A stretch of DNA of 64,000 nt from Ktedonobacter racemifer DSM 44963 (GCF_000178855.1 NZ_ADVG01000001.1:1674001-1738000), one strand, 5' to 3'. Shown: positions 43,802-52,977, numbered from the stretch's first letter. Translations and numbers: made by a program. The notes: a model not told the origin generated them from the sequence alone.

Positions 43802-43875
43802 CCTTGAGCGCCTTTTCTCCCGCTTTGCGGGAATTCCAGTTGAGCAGGACTCGACACCCGGCAAGTGGCTCTCGT

Positions 43876-44043
43876 TCAGCGAGCGGCTGGCAGCTTCGGA
43901 AGGTTGAGCGCCGTGGTCAGATCGACCTCATGAGAGGAGCGACGCCCAGAAAGCGTTCCTTTGGCTTTGAGCCTGCTTTCTCGGTCCCAGCGCTGCACTG
44001 TTTTCACGCTGACATCCACCTGCTTGGCAAACGGTACGACTGC
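43876..44043 (-). pseudogene. Remnant of IS607-type serine recombinase TnpA (HTH domain)
   Basis: Minus-strand reading gives PFAKQVDVSVKTVQRWDRES followed by RLKAKGTLSGRR, which is the MerR-like DNA-binding start of IS607 TnpA. No start codon is found at its head, and a stop comes after 55 codons. The serine recombinase catalytic domain is absent. It reads directly toward tnpB, as in intact IS607 elements. Confidence 0.75.
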
Positions 44044-44297
44044 GTATATCTACTTATTCTCACTTACTTTCGCACACGTTGTCAATACCTAGTATGTATC
44101 TCCTGTTCTCGTAGGACGCGAGGGACAAGGGAGATACGAGCGGAACGCGCACGAGGGATGCAAGACGCGAGGTCACCTCCTCCAACAAAAGGGAGAAGGC
44201 CGCTCAAGCAGATGATGTATAATCGTGCGGTCTTGCCTCTCCTTCGTCGACAAGTCCTATCGAGAAGTGTTGAGCATTCTTTGAGAAAGAGAAAATA

Positions 44298-45665
44298 GTG
44301 GGTAAAAGCCAGCAGCGCGCCCTGCAGAGGAAACAGCGGCTGGATAGGGCGCCTGCCAAAAAGCATGTTCGCCGATCTACGCTGTTGAAAGCAACAATGA
44401 GACCGTTTGCTGCGCACAACGAGACCGCGCAGCTCCAGCAAATGGAAACCATTTTTGCGTGCCTTCCAGACGGTGTCATTGCCTGCGATCAGAATGGAAA
44501 GATTCTCCGGCTCAATGCTGCAGCCCTGAAGCTCTTTGAAGTCTCTTCTGAAGACCAGTGTCGAGGAAGAGATTGCCACACATTCGTTGAGCGCTATGTG
44601 CTCCAAAGCGAGCAGCAGCGACCAGTTGCCCTAGAACGCTGGTCAGAAAAGCCCGGCAGCGAAGAAGAGGCCATATTCCATCCATTAGAAGCCATGTTTT
44701 TGCTCCGGGTCCCTTCTGGGCGGAAGATCGCAGTGAAGCAGTCCTGTTCACCAGTACTCGATTCTCAGAAGCAAGTCAGAGGGAAGATTTTTCTCTTCCA
44801 TAAACTCTCGCAGCGAGATCAGCAAGCCCTCCACCTCCAACGCGTTCACGAGGCAGTGCTCAATCTGACCGAAGCCATTGCCCATCTTCCTGAGCATTTT
44901 CCTGAGCAAGATCTGGTCATGTTGCGCCATGTCTCTCCACTCTTCTCGCCTCCACAGGTCTTCATTGCTCAACAACTGGCAGATGTTATCCGCCATGTCT
45001 TGAATTGCCACCAGGTAATGCTGAAGGCTGTGGAAGGGCCAGCAGAATACCTGCATTACGTTGCGGGCAGTGGTTTCACCGCCGAACAAGAACGATCCGA
45101 ACGAGCGAAAGGCGCACTCTGCATGCTCTCAGAGGCTTTTGACGCTGAACCGGTTGCTCGTTTTCACGCACACCAGGAAATCATTCTCCCTGGTGATCGC
45201 GTCTCTTTTCCAGCTAGTCTCGGCGACCTGAGTTCAGAAAAGGTTCTGTTCCTCCCTCTCGTTCTCAAGCAGCGACTGGCCGGCTTACTCTGCGTCTTTA
45301 AGACAGGTCGAGAGAGTGGATACACTCCCGAAGAGATCGAACTGGTGAAAGCTGCCGCAACCCAGGCAGTGCTCGTCATGGAATGTCTCCGTGGCTTGCA
45401 CGAGAAGACTGAGGCCCGCATCAAAGAGAGTATGCTGCAAGAAGTACATCGCCTCAGCAATGACTTCTTGATCCTGGCCAATCACGAACTGCGTACTCCT
45501 CTGGCGGGAATCCTGGGCAATTTGCAGTTGGCCCAGCGTCGGCTAACGGCTCTGAATCGCCACAGGTACCTTATGAAACGGTTTATCCTGTTGCGGATCC
45601 AGTGGTTGCTGCTCGTTTGCTGCTCGCTCAGGAAACGCTCGATGACACCTCGTCGGAACAAGTAG
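44298..45665 (+). pseudogene. Truncated PAS-GAF sensor histidine kinase
   Basis: 455 codons. A basic N-terminus leads to a PAS domain (about 45-150, METIFACLPDGVIACDQNGK), a GAF domain (about 205-370) and a HisKA helix with the H-box LANHELRTPLAGILGNLQL. After QRRLTALN the sequence stops looking like a kinase, and the HATPase domain is missing. The +1 frame past that point reads QVPYETVYPVADPVVAARLL and ends after about 36 codons, so a deletion and/or frameshift is likely. Start is GTG at 44298 with a weak site; an ATG at 44397 is possible. Without the ATPase it cannot autophosphorylate. Confidence 0.75.
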
Positions 45666-45769
45666 ACTCGTGACTGCCCTTCAGTGCGTCCTCCTCCTCC
45701 GTAGACCCTACGCTTCCCAATTCCCGGATTCCTGTCAATTAACTGCGGAATGTATGTACTGACGCGACA

Positions 45770-46109
45770 CGCACGCCCTGGCTGGGCTTTGGTATTGAAT
45801 GGGATGCCGAAACTTATGAAGCCCTGGGATTACCACACCAACCAGTATGCCACTGCACTGAGCGACCTGCTTCACCACCTGATCCACGAACGCGGATATA
45901 GCAATATTCGCTATACCAACGGGGTCAACGAACCCGATAGCAAATTGCCCTCATTTCAGGATTGGGAAGCCTTCAATCTACCTGTGGCGGCAAGTAAGCA
46001 AGGAAAAAATGGAGAGCTGGTTACCCAGGTACCGGCCAACTCCCTGGTTATGCTCACAAGCCTGGATACTGGTCCGGACTACGTTGATCCAACCAGCCCG
46101 AATGTATAG
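45770..46109 (+). pseudogene. Glycoside hydrolase remnant (clan GH-A-like)
   Basis: Two frames carry pieces of one protein. One reads PWLGFGIEWDAETYEALGLP from 45776. The other reads KPWDYHTNQYATALSDLLHH and then YSNIRYTNGVNEPDS, followed by SLVMLTSLDTGPDYVDPTSP up to the stop at 46109. The Asn-Glu-Pro of GVNEPD looks like a clan GH-A acid/base site. The order is preserved, but large parts between the blocks are missing, so the gene is dead. It follows the broken kinase in the same scar region. Confidence 0.6.
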
Positions 46110-46111
46110 CC

Positions 46112-46164
46112 AAAAGGAGTAGGCGTTGGCTCATGTATGTCCGCCAACGTCCCACTCCTTTTTT
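46112..46164. terminator. Intrinsic terminator, bidirectional
   Basis: AAAAGGAGT (46112-46120) and GCGTTGGC pair with GCCAACG and ACTCCTTTT, with a small internal bulge, and T6 follows at 46159-46164. The A-run on the other strand would serve nadA, which ends at 46192. Confidence 0.75.
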
Positions 46165-46191
46165 CGGTGACAATCTTATAAGATGCCGATA

Positions 46192-47379
46192 TTAGCCTTT
46201 GAGGGCGAGCATGCGCTCCAGGGCTACGCGTGCCCAGTGAACTGTGTCGGGATCAACGCTTATCTGGTTGATAACCTCGCCATCCAGCAGGCCCTCCAGG
46301 ACCCAGGCCAGGTAGGCTGGATGGATGCGGTACATCGTCGAGCAGGGGCAGACGATGGGGTCGAGGCAGAAGATGAACTGGTCGGGATGCTCCTGCGCCA
46401 GGCGGTGTACCAGGTTGATCTCTGTCGCGACGCCCCACTTCGTGCCAGCGGGCGCCTTCTCAATCTGCTGAATGATGTACTCTGTCGAGCCATAGAGGTC
46501 CGCAGCCTCGACGACCTCGCGGCGGCACTCGGGATGGACAATAATCTTAATATCTGGATAGTCGACGCGAGCCTTCTCGATCTGCTGCACATTGAAGCGC
46601 ATATGCGTGGTGCAGTAGCCCTTCCAGAGAATGATCTTCGCGCGCTCAATGCGGTCCTCGGCATCGTTCTCGGCCATGGGATTCTTCGGATTCCAGATCG
46701 TCATCGCATCATCGGGAATGCCAAATTTCAGGCCCGTATTGCGTCCCAGATGCTCGTCAGGGAAGAAGAGGACGCGCTTGCCCTGCTCAAAGGCCCACTT
46801 CATGACGGCGGGGGCATTCGAAGAGGTGCAGACAATGCCACCATGGCGCCCACAGAAAGCCTTCAGATTGGCTGCAGAGTTCATGTAGGTCACGGGGATG
46901 ATACCGGCATCCTCGCCCAGAACGTCGGTCAGGGTCTCCCAACACTCCTCGACCTCGGTGATATTGGCCATATCGGCCATGGAGCAGCCAGCGGCGGGAT
47001 TGGGCAGAATTACCTTCTGGTGCGGGCCACTGAGCACATCGGCGCTCTCAGCCATAAAGTGAACGCCACAGAAGACGATATAATCGGCCTCGGGACGCTC
47101 GGCGGCAAGCTGCGCCAGTTTGAATGAGTCACCACGGTAATCAGCGTATTTAATGATCTCATCGCGCTGGTAATGGTGGCCAAGGATGACCAGGCGCTCG
47201 CCCAGAGCGGCACGGGCCGCGGCAATACGACGGTCGAGTTCGTCGCCGTCCATCTCGGCGTAGAAGGTCGGAATGACGTCAGAACGCTTCGACAAGTCAT
47301 GCCTGGCACGTGTCTTTGGATTGAGCAGCGGCAGGATACGCGACTCCTGGCTCTCCGCGCAAGCTGTATCGATTGCCAT
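46192..47379 (-). CDS. nadA: Quinolinate synthase (NadA)
   Basis: A 395-residue [4Fe-4S] enzyme that joins iminoaspartate and dihydroxyacetone phosphate into quinolinate. The three cluster cysteines are in VFCGVHFMAE, VCTSSNA and CPCSTM, and other motifs are ILGHHYQRDEI and DEHLGRNTG. The ATG at 47379 follows GGAGGAGAAG; the frame is open 10 codons upstream. It is the last gene of nadB-nadC-nadA, 59 bases after nadC. Confidence 0.96.
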   Translation of the reverse strand: MAIDTACAESQESRILPLLNPKTRARHDLSKRSDVIPTFYAEMDGDELDRRIAAARAALGERLVILGHHYQRDEIIKYADYRGDSFKLAQLAAERPEADYIVFCGVHFMAESADVLSGPHQKVILPNPAAGCSMADMANITEVEECWETLTDVLGEDAGIIPVTYMNSAANLKAFCGRHGGIVCTSSNAPAVMKWAFEQGKRVLFFPDEHLGRNTGLKFGIPDDAMTIWNPKNPMAENDAEDRIERAKIILWKGYCTTHMRFNVQQIEKARVDYPDIKIIVHPECRREVVEAADLYGSTEYIIQQIEKAPAGTKWGVATEINLVHRLAQEHPDQFIFCLDPIVCPCSTMYRIHPAYLAWVLEGLLDGEVINQISVDPDTVHWARVALERMLALKG

Positions 47380-47438
47380 ATATCTTCTCCTCCATGAATA
47401 GGTAGTCATATGTGCGCCTTCATCCGGCAGCTACATCA

Positions 47439-48281
47439 CTATGCAAATTCCAAAGAGACATCGAAGTTGGGTGCAGAGTGTGTCAAGGCGCCAAGCGAGA
47501 TAAAATCGACTCCCGTTTGAGCCACCTCAACCAGGCGCTCTGTGTTGGTACCGATATTGCCCGAGGCCTCAATCAGGACGCGCGGGCTCTGCTCACGAAT
47601 AATGGTAACGGCCTGGCGCATAAGCGTGGCATCCATATTATCTAGCAGAATAACATCGGCATCGGCCTGTAAGGCTTCTCGCACTTCGTCCAACGTCTCA
47701 CACTCAACTTCGACTTTCAGTAAATGAGGAGCAAGAGATCTCGCGGCAGTAACAGCCTGCGCAACACCTCCAGCGGCTTTAATATGATTGTCTTTAATCA
47801 ACACCCCATCGCTCAAACCGAAGCGATGGTTCTGGCCCCCACCCAGGCGTACGGCCTCCTTCTCCAGGCGACGCAGGCCAGGAGTAGTCTTACGCGTATC
47901 CAGAATACGTGTCTGTGTTCCCTCAAGCGCACGAGCACAATGCGCAGTCAGCGAGGCAATGCCCGAGAGGCGTCCCAGGAAGTTCAGTGCCACACGCTCA
48001 GCACTCAAGACCGAGCGCGCCGGACCTTGAATACGCGCCAGCACATCGCCCTCCTGCACATGAGCGCCATCATTGACTACCAATTCGACAAAGATCCGGC
48101 TATCGAACAGACGGAAGGCCTCAGGGACCAAAGAGAGTCCGGCAACCACGCCTTCGTGACGCGTCACAATCTGGGCACGCGCCTGCGCCTCGGGCGAGAC
48201 GGTGCTCAGAGTTGTAATATCGTCATAAGCTCCATCCTCTTCGAACGCCGCTGTAATTAAGTCAAGAATAGCTTTATGCAT
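47439..48281 (-). CDS. nadC: Nicotinate-nucleotide pyrophosphorylase, carboxylating (NadC)
   Basis: A 280-residue quinolinate phosphoribosyltransferase that makes nicotinate mononucleotide. Motifs: LNFLGRLSGIASLTA, ILDTRKTTPGLRRLEKEAV, GGGQNHRFGLSDGVLIKDNH and VDFISLGALTHS. The start overlaps the nadB stop by 8 bases, a sign of coupled translation. Its product step follows NadB and NadA, so the three enzymes complete de novo NAD synthesis to NaMN. Confidence 0.96.
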   Translation of the reverse strand: MHKAILDLITAAFEEDGAYDDITTLSTVSPEAQARAQIVTRHEGVVAGLSLVPEAFRLFDSRIFVELVVNDGAHVQEGDVLARIQGPARSVLSAERVALNFLGRLSGIASLTAHCARALEGTQTRILDTRKTTPGLRRLEKEAVRLGGGQNHRFGLSDGVLIKDNHIKAAGGVAQAVTAARSLAPHLLKVEVECETLDEVREALQADADVILLDNMDATLMRQAVTIIREQSPRVLIEASGNIGTNTERLVEVAQTGVDFISLGALTHSAPNFDVSLEFA

Positions 48282-49968
48282 GAGGGCAACTTCCTTCCTG
48301 GACGACCTGAGTGATCGACTCTACACCTACCGCTTGCCGCTGCCAGGCAAAGTGGCGCTGCTGTAACCGTTCCTCGGTCGCCTGATAATCAAGACGCCAA
48401 TGGCTACCACGGCTCTCACAACGCGCTTGCGCAGCCACCATCACAAGTTCAGCGACCTGCAACATATTATGCACTTCGCGCCACGGAGATGGACCCTCTG
48501 TCTCCAGCTTGCTTGCCACCAGCAAGCGCAAGACGCGAATACGTCCTTTGGCCAGCTCCAGGCCGTCGTGGCTGCGCGAGAGTGAGGCATATTGCCACAT
48601 GAGCTGCCTCAGTTCACTACGTACCTGTGTGGCCGATATATCATGCGCAAGACCCAATGACTGTATGTCAATAGGTGAAGTTTCAACATAGACATTCAGC
48701 GATGAGGAGGCACGCAGCGTCGATTGAGGGTCTGGCTGTGCATGTGATTGCTGACCCGAGGCAAGCACGTCAGCGATGCGCAGGCCATAGACCAATCCCT
48801 CTAGCAACGAGTTGCTGGCAAGCCGATTCGCGCCATGGACGCCAGTACAGGAGACCTCGCCAACCGCGTAGAGCGCAGGCACAGAGGTTCGTCCCCATGT
48901 ATCTACCATCACGCCCCCCATACAATAGTGCGCCGCGGGAGCGATGGGAAGCAGATCGCGAGCAAGGTCCAGCCCATGCTCACGGCAGAACGCCGAGATC
49001 GTGGGGAAACGTGCATGCATCTTCTCGGCAGGCAGGTGACGGAGATCAAGGAACTGGCAATCCGTCTCCTCCAACAGCATCTCTTTAAGAATGGCGCGCG
49101 CCACGACATCGCGTGGAGCAAGCTCCTCCTGCGCGCTATAACGCGGCATAAAGCGTTCGCCCGCGTGATTGCGTAAGTAGGCACCTTCTCCACGGACCGC
49201 CTCCGTGATCAGGTGCGAAGTGCCATTCACCACCAGGACGGTAGGGTGAAACTGCATAAACTCAAGATCGACCAGGGCGGCACCCACGCGCCAGGCCAGA
49301 GAGAGGCCATCAGCTGTCGCCCCCGAGGGATTAGAGGTATGGAGCCAGAGGCCACCCGCACCTCCGCTGGCAAGCACGGTTGCTTGTGCGAAGATAGCCA
49401 GGGACGTGCCATCACGTTTGCTGGCCCGCAGACCCACACAGCGCTCATCTTCTACTAAGAGTTCTTCGACAAACGTCTCTTCAAACACGGTCACGGAAGG
49501 TCGCTGGCGGACAGCTTTCATTAAAGCGCGCTCGATCTCCGCGCCGGTAGCATCGCCACCGGCATGCAGGACACGCCAGCGGCAATGCGCCCCCTCGCGG
49601 CCCAGCAAGAACCCATCAGGGGTTGTATAGGCATCACTTCCAGGTTGCGCACGATCAAATTCCACGCCCTGTTGCATGAGCCAGCGCACCGCCCCTGGTC
49701 CTTGCTCGACCAGAATACGTACCGCCTCCGCATCACACAGGCCAGCACCAGCAGCCATAGTATCTTGAAAATGTAGTTCTGAACTGTCGTCCTGCCCCAA
49801 GGCAACCGCAAGCCCACCCTGCGCATAGCGGGTGTTACTCTCGCCAAGCTGTCCCTTAGTAAGCAAGGCCACAGGCATCGTCTCGGGAAGACGCAGGGCA
49901 AGTGATAAACCCGCGATTCCTCCACCTATAATTGCGACAGCAAAGGGCTGGCCATCCAGGATAGGCAT
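48274..49968 (-). CDS. nadB: L-aspartate oxidase (NadB)
   Basis: A 564-residue FAD enzyme oxidising L-aspartate to iminoaspartate. The Rossmann start is AVAIIGGGIAGLSLAL, and NTRYAQGGLAVAL and EVSCTGVHGANRLASNSLLE are family hallmarks. AAGGAG lies 8 bases before the ATG. It is the first gene of the nad operon; dispersed repeat copy E lies immediately upstream, close to where the promoter must be. Confidence 0.96.
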   Translation of the reverse strand: MPILDGQPFAVAIIGGGIAGLSLALRLPETMPVALLTKGQLGESNTRYAQGGLAVALGQDDSSELHFQDTMAAGAGLCDAEAVRILVEQGPGAVRWLMQQGVEFDRAQPGSDAYTTPDGFLLGREGAHCRWRVLHAGGDATGAEIERALMKAVRQRPSVTVFEETFVEELLVEDERCVGLRASKRDGTSLAIFAQATVLASGGAGGLWLHTSNPSGATADGLSLAWRVGAALVDLEFMQFHPTVLVVNGTSHLITEAVRGEGAYLRNHAGERFMPRYSAQEELAPRDVVARAILKEMLLEETDCQFLDLRHLPAEKMHARFPTISAFCREHGLDLARDLLPIAPAAHYCMGGVMVDTWGRTSVPALYAVGEVSCTGVHGANRLASNSLLEGLVYGLRIADVLASGQQSHAQPDPQSTLRASSSLNVYVETSPIDIQSLGLAHDISATQVRSELRQLMWQYASLSRSHDGLELAKGRIRVLRLLVASKLETEGPSPWREVHNMLQVAELVMVAAQARCESRGSHWRLDYQATEERLQQRHFAWQRQAVGVESITQVVQEGSCPHA

Positions 49969-49990
49969 ACCCCTTATTCTCCTTTGAATA

Positions 49991-50080
49991 AGCTCTTATT
50001 CCGAAATCCAACGTCACTCGCGTGACTAGCGCTTTCCCCATTCGGGGGCACGCGCGCTCAGGGTTTCAGAGAGGAAGTAG
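49991..50080 (+). repeat. Dispersed structured repeat, copy E (extended arm)
   Basis: The ends match the family (CTTATTCCGAAATCC and GGGTTTCAGAGAGGAAGTAG). The first inner hairpin is GTCAC-TCGC-GTGAC; the second (AGCGC...GCGCT) is lengthened by an inserted CCCCATTCGGGG hairpin related to the core of copy C. It lies 22 bases upstream of nadB, so it may lie in the nadB leader or promoter. Confidence 0.75.
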
Positions 50081-50088
50081 TCTCATTT

Positions 50089-50117
50089 CTTGTAAGTGTA
50101 TTTTGTACACTTACAAG
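50089..50117. repeat. 12-bp inverted repeat
   Basis: CTTGTAAGTGTA (50089-50100) and TACACTTACAAG (50106-50117) with a five-base gap. It may be an operator or small hairpin in the region between nadB and yjbQ. The rest of this 354-base region is repeat copy E and the palindrome at 50253; no gene is seen. Confidence 0.45.
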
Positions 50118-50252
50118 CCGGACAAAAAAGAAAAGGTGTTGTAAATACACTAACCTTTGTAGGAGAAAGTATACCAGACAAGGGAGTAGAAACACAAGGG
50201 CCAAAAAGTCGTACCTTGCCTATCCTTAAAGCTAGTACCAAAGGCCTAGTAG

Positions 50253-50324
50253 AGAGGAAATACAATGCTGGCGTGGTGCTCCTGGTGTACGTCGGGAGCG
50301 CCACGCCAGCATTGTATTTCCTCT
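50253..50324. terminator. Long hairpin overlapping yjbQ stop
   Basis: Perfect 24-bp arms 50253-50276 and 50301-50324 plus an inner TGCTCC/GGGAGCG pairing. The first two bases of the yjbQ stop codon complement (50323-50324) lie in the outer end, so gene and terminator overlap. Confidence 0.7.
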
Positions 50325-50736
50325 ATTCCCCGATTACTTTTACCAGGACGCGTTTATCGCGCATCCCATCAAACTCGACATAGAAGATCTGTTCCCAGGG
50401 GCCAGAGTCAAACTCGCCATTGGTAATGGGGACCACGACCTGGTTATGCAGAAGCAGTTGTTTTAAGTGAGCATCCGCGTTGTCCTCGCCGGTGCGATGA
50501 TGCAGATAATCGGGCTTCGCAGGCGCGATCTCCTCTAGCCACTGCATAATATCCTGCCATAGACCGCTTTCATAGTCATTAATAATGACCGCCGCGGTAA
50601 TATGCATCGAGGTGACCAGCGCCAGGCCATCTTGAATACCACTCTCACGGATAATCTGTTCAACCTGCTGCGTTAGGGGTACAAACTCCCGGCGCTTCTT
50701 CGTATGCAAAGAAATGTACGCAGTATGCGTCTTCAT
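50323..50736 (-). CDS. YjbQ family protein (UPF0047, secondary thiamine-phosphate synthase)
   Basis: A 137-residue YjbQ/UPF0047 protein. Signature parts are SMHITAAVIINDYE, DYLHHRTGEDNADAHLKQLL and GPWEQIFYVEFDG. E. coli YjbQ has weak thiamine-phosphate synthase activity, but the true role of the family is not established. AAGGAG eight bases ahead supports the ATG at 50736 over the GTG at 50745. Confidence 0.9.
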   Translation of the reverse strand: MKTHTAYISLHTKKRREFVPLTQQVEQIIRESGIQDGLALVTSMHITAAVIINDYESGLWQDIMQWLEEIAPAKPDYLHHRTGEDNADAHLKQLLLHNQVVVPITNGEFDSGPWEQIFYVEFDGMRDKRVLVKVIGE

Positions 50737-50912
50737 AGAAACCACTCCTTATTATTTTGGCTGGAATACAATAGAACACCCACAGAATAACAAATTTCCG
50801 GCACTTCTTCCAAATATTTTACCTTGCACGTGCTACTTTCAAAAACTTCTTTTTTTTAGTACAATAGCAGCAAATGTTTTTTTAAGCGGTGTGTGATTTT
50901 GGAGGGGTGGCT

Positions 50913-52217
50913 ATGGAGCGTAGAACGTGCAAAAAATGCGGAGAGGCAGTAGATAGCAATGCCACATTCTGTGGCAAATGTGGCCTACTTGTGCGTGACC
51001 CAAATAGGGAAGGAACCACGGAACAATCCCTTATCATTCTTGCGCAGCCAACAGGCACACAAAACAGGCCCTCCATATCGAGTCCACGACAGCACATAGC
51101 TGGCGCGACCACCTTTCCCGTTGATTCAAGCGCTGCTCCCCATACACCCTTGCCCCAGAGGCAGCCGCGCCGTCGCAGCAGACGAAGCGCCCTGGCCTGG
51201 TGCAGTGCCACGGCCCTGTTCCTCGGTGCCAGTGGCTCAGTAGCCTATTTCCAGCGAGACACGCTCTTGCGACGCGCTCAAACCTGGCTACATCCTACAA
51301 CCACACAAGCCCATACAGGCATAGGTACGCTCCGCTATCGTTATCCGGGTGGAGAAGGATCGGTGGGCAGTGTGAGCTGGTCCCCAACTAGCTCGCGCAT
51401 CGCCTCAGCCGCGGGTCCCCAGGACTTAAAGGGGGGACATATTCATGTCTGGGATGCCTTTACAGGCCAAAACGACCAGGTCTATGCCCGACATACAAAA
51501 AATGTTCAGACCGTCGCCTGGTCGCCTGATGGAAAATTCCTGGCCTCAGCAGGCTCTGACAACACAGTGCGTATCTGGGATGCGCATAGCCTGCGCACAC
51601 TCCAGGTATGGCATGCCAGCGATACCATCTGGGAGGTGAGCTGGTCACCTGGCAGTGATTTTCTGGCAGCCGCCATCAACGATGGCACCGTCAACGTCTG
51701 GAACACCCAGAGTGGGCGCAGCGCCTACACCTACCGGGGACACCAGGATGTCGTTTACAGCGTCGCCTGGTCACCCGATGGAGGGAAGATAGCCTCTGGC
51801 TCCTGGGATCACACGGTGCATATCTGGGACCTCAACGCAGACCACGCCGCCAGCATCTATACCGAGCATGATAATAAAGTAACAGCCATTGCCTGGTCAA
51901 ACGATAGCGCCTTCATCGTCTCGGGCAGTAGCGACACAACGGTTCAGGTCTGGAACGCGGCAACAGGCCAGACGCGCCAGGTCTACCGGGAGCACAATGG
52001 GGTCATTCAAGCGGTAGCCTGGTCACCCGATGGCAGGCAGATTGTCTCCAGTAGCGCCGACAATACCGTTAAGCTCTGGGATCCCACCAGGAGCACCAGC
52101 ATCTATACCTACCTGCCCGAAGGTCTGACCCCCTGGACCCTGGCCTGGTCACCCGATAGTAAGTTCGTTGCGACGGGCCTGCTCGACGGACACGTCCAGG
52201 TATGGCAGGCCCGTTGA
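50913..52217 (+). CDS. Zinc-ribbon, membrane-anchored WD40 protein
   Basis: A 434-residue protein. A zinc ribbon with C6/C9 and C20/C23 opens it, followed by a Pro/Ser-rich and then Arg-rich linker, one membrane helix (about 92-113) and seven WD40 repeats (from about residue 140), each with a clear WSPDG and [IV]x[IV]WD/WN. Seven blades make one closed propeller, placed outside the cell if the positive-inside rule holds. GGAGGGG precedes the ATG at 50913. Likely a scaffold; partner unknown. It converges on comB with an 8-base gap. Confidence 0.85.
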   Translation: MERRTCKKCGEAVDSNATFCGKCGLLVRDPNREGTTEQSLIILAQPTGTQNRPSISSPRQHIAGATTFPVDSSAAPHTPLPQRQPRRRSRRSALAWCSATALFLGASGSVAYFQRDTLLRRAQTWLHPTTTQAHTGIGTLRYRYPGGEGSVGSVSWSPTSSRIASAAGPQDLKGGHIHVWDAFTGQNDQVYARHTKNVQTVAWSPDGKFLASAGSDNTVRIWDAHSLRTLQVWHASDTIWEVSWSPGSDFLAAAINDGTVNVWNTQSGRSAYTYRGHQDVVYSVAWSPDGGKIASGSWDHTVHIWDLNADHAASIYTEHDNKVTAIAWSNDSAFIVSGSSDTTVQVWNAATGQTRQVYREHNGVIQAVAWSPDGRQIVSSSADNTVKLWDPTRSTSIYTYLPEGLTPWTLAWSPDSKFVATGLLDGHVQVWQAR

Positions 52218-52224
52218 CGCACTA

Positions 52225-52977
52225 TTAGAGTTGTTCGAGAAAGCCCTCACGCATGACCGGGACACAGCTATAGAGATCCAGCCTGGCTGCATGCTCGACA
52301 TCTTGAGGGAACCCCGCCTGGATCAATTCCTGGCCCGAGTACGATCCCTGGAGGAGTTCGGGGAGTCGCTCCCTGGCCTGGCGAAAGGCTCCCACGCACA
52401 CCTGGGCCTCGGGCGACTGAGAGAAGGTATCCAGGGAAGAGAGGATCGCCCCTGCCCCCAGGTAATCTTCCAGGGCGAAACGAAGCGTGCCATCCTCCGA
52501 GGGTTCGTGCCAGCGCTCGCCACAGGCGATAACGCTCACCGCGCGTTGCTCATTCTCTGCCAACAACGAGGCCACCGCGTTCGCGACCGCCTGCGCATTG
52601 AGCAATGAGCCAACCAGTAGATGCGACACGGAACGACCATAGTGGCTACAAGTCGCGCCATTGGGAGAGGCCAGCACGACACACATTCCCGGTTCAAGCG
52701 AGAGCATGGTCGCTGGCGATAGCGAAAAGCGCCCCTCTTGCGGAACCTTGCGACGCCAAACCGCTGCCACCCCCTGCACGCGCCGCGCCAGTTCAGCGGT
52801 ATCGGCCTCAAGAGGACAGGGGTAGATACGACCTCCGCGAGCGACGGCGGTCACGGTCGCGCTAGAGAAACTAAGAACATCAATAATCACCAGTATATCG
52901 CCGCGCGCCGCCGCCTCAGCGACACCACGCCGCCCCCACTCCAGGCGGCAGCGATAGGCTTCCTGCAAGAAATACAT
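52225..52977 (-). CDS. 2-phosphosulfolactate phosphatase family (ComB)
   Basis: A 250-residue ComB-family phosphatase. Family blocks are VIIDVLSFSSATVTAVARGG, SPNGATCSH, IACGERW and SEDGTLRFALEDYLGAGAI. In methanogens ComB acts in coenzyme M synthesis, but many bacteria without CoM have a copy, so the true substrate here is unknown. No other com genes are nearby. Confidence 0.85.
   Translation of the reverse strand: MYFLQEAYRCRLEWGRRGVAEAAARGDILVIIDVLSFSSATVTAVARGGRIYPCPLEADTAELARRVQGVAAVWRRKVPQEGRFSLSPATMLSLEPGMCVVLASPNGATCSHYGRSVSHLLVGSLLNAQAVANAVASLLAENEQRAVSVIACGERWHEPSEDGTLRFALEDYLGAGAILSSLDTFSQSPEAQVCVGAFRQARERLPELLQGSYSGQELIQAGFPQDVEHAARLDLYSCVPVMREGFLEQL

Larger units (their letters stand above)
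42330..44060 (-). mobile_element. IS607-type element with decayed recombinase
   Basis: It contains an intact tnpB (42506-43801) downstream of a fragment of an IS607-type serine recombinase N-terminus (43876-44043), both on the minus strand, plus a structured 3' region (about 42330-42505). Ends are approximate, as IS607 elements lack inverted repeats and leave no clear duplication. It abuts the molybdenum hydroxylase operon on one side and a broken histidine kinase on the other. Confidence 0.65.

Noticed and set aside
44082..44606. 174-codon minus-strand frame opposite the histidine kinase
   Set aside because: It mirrors the PAS-coding strand; the plus-strand protein has clear PAS/GAF/HisKA domains, so this is a shadow.
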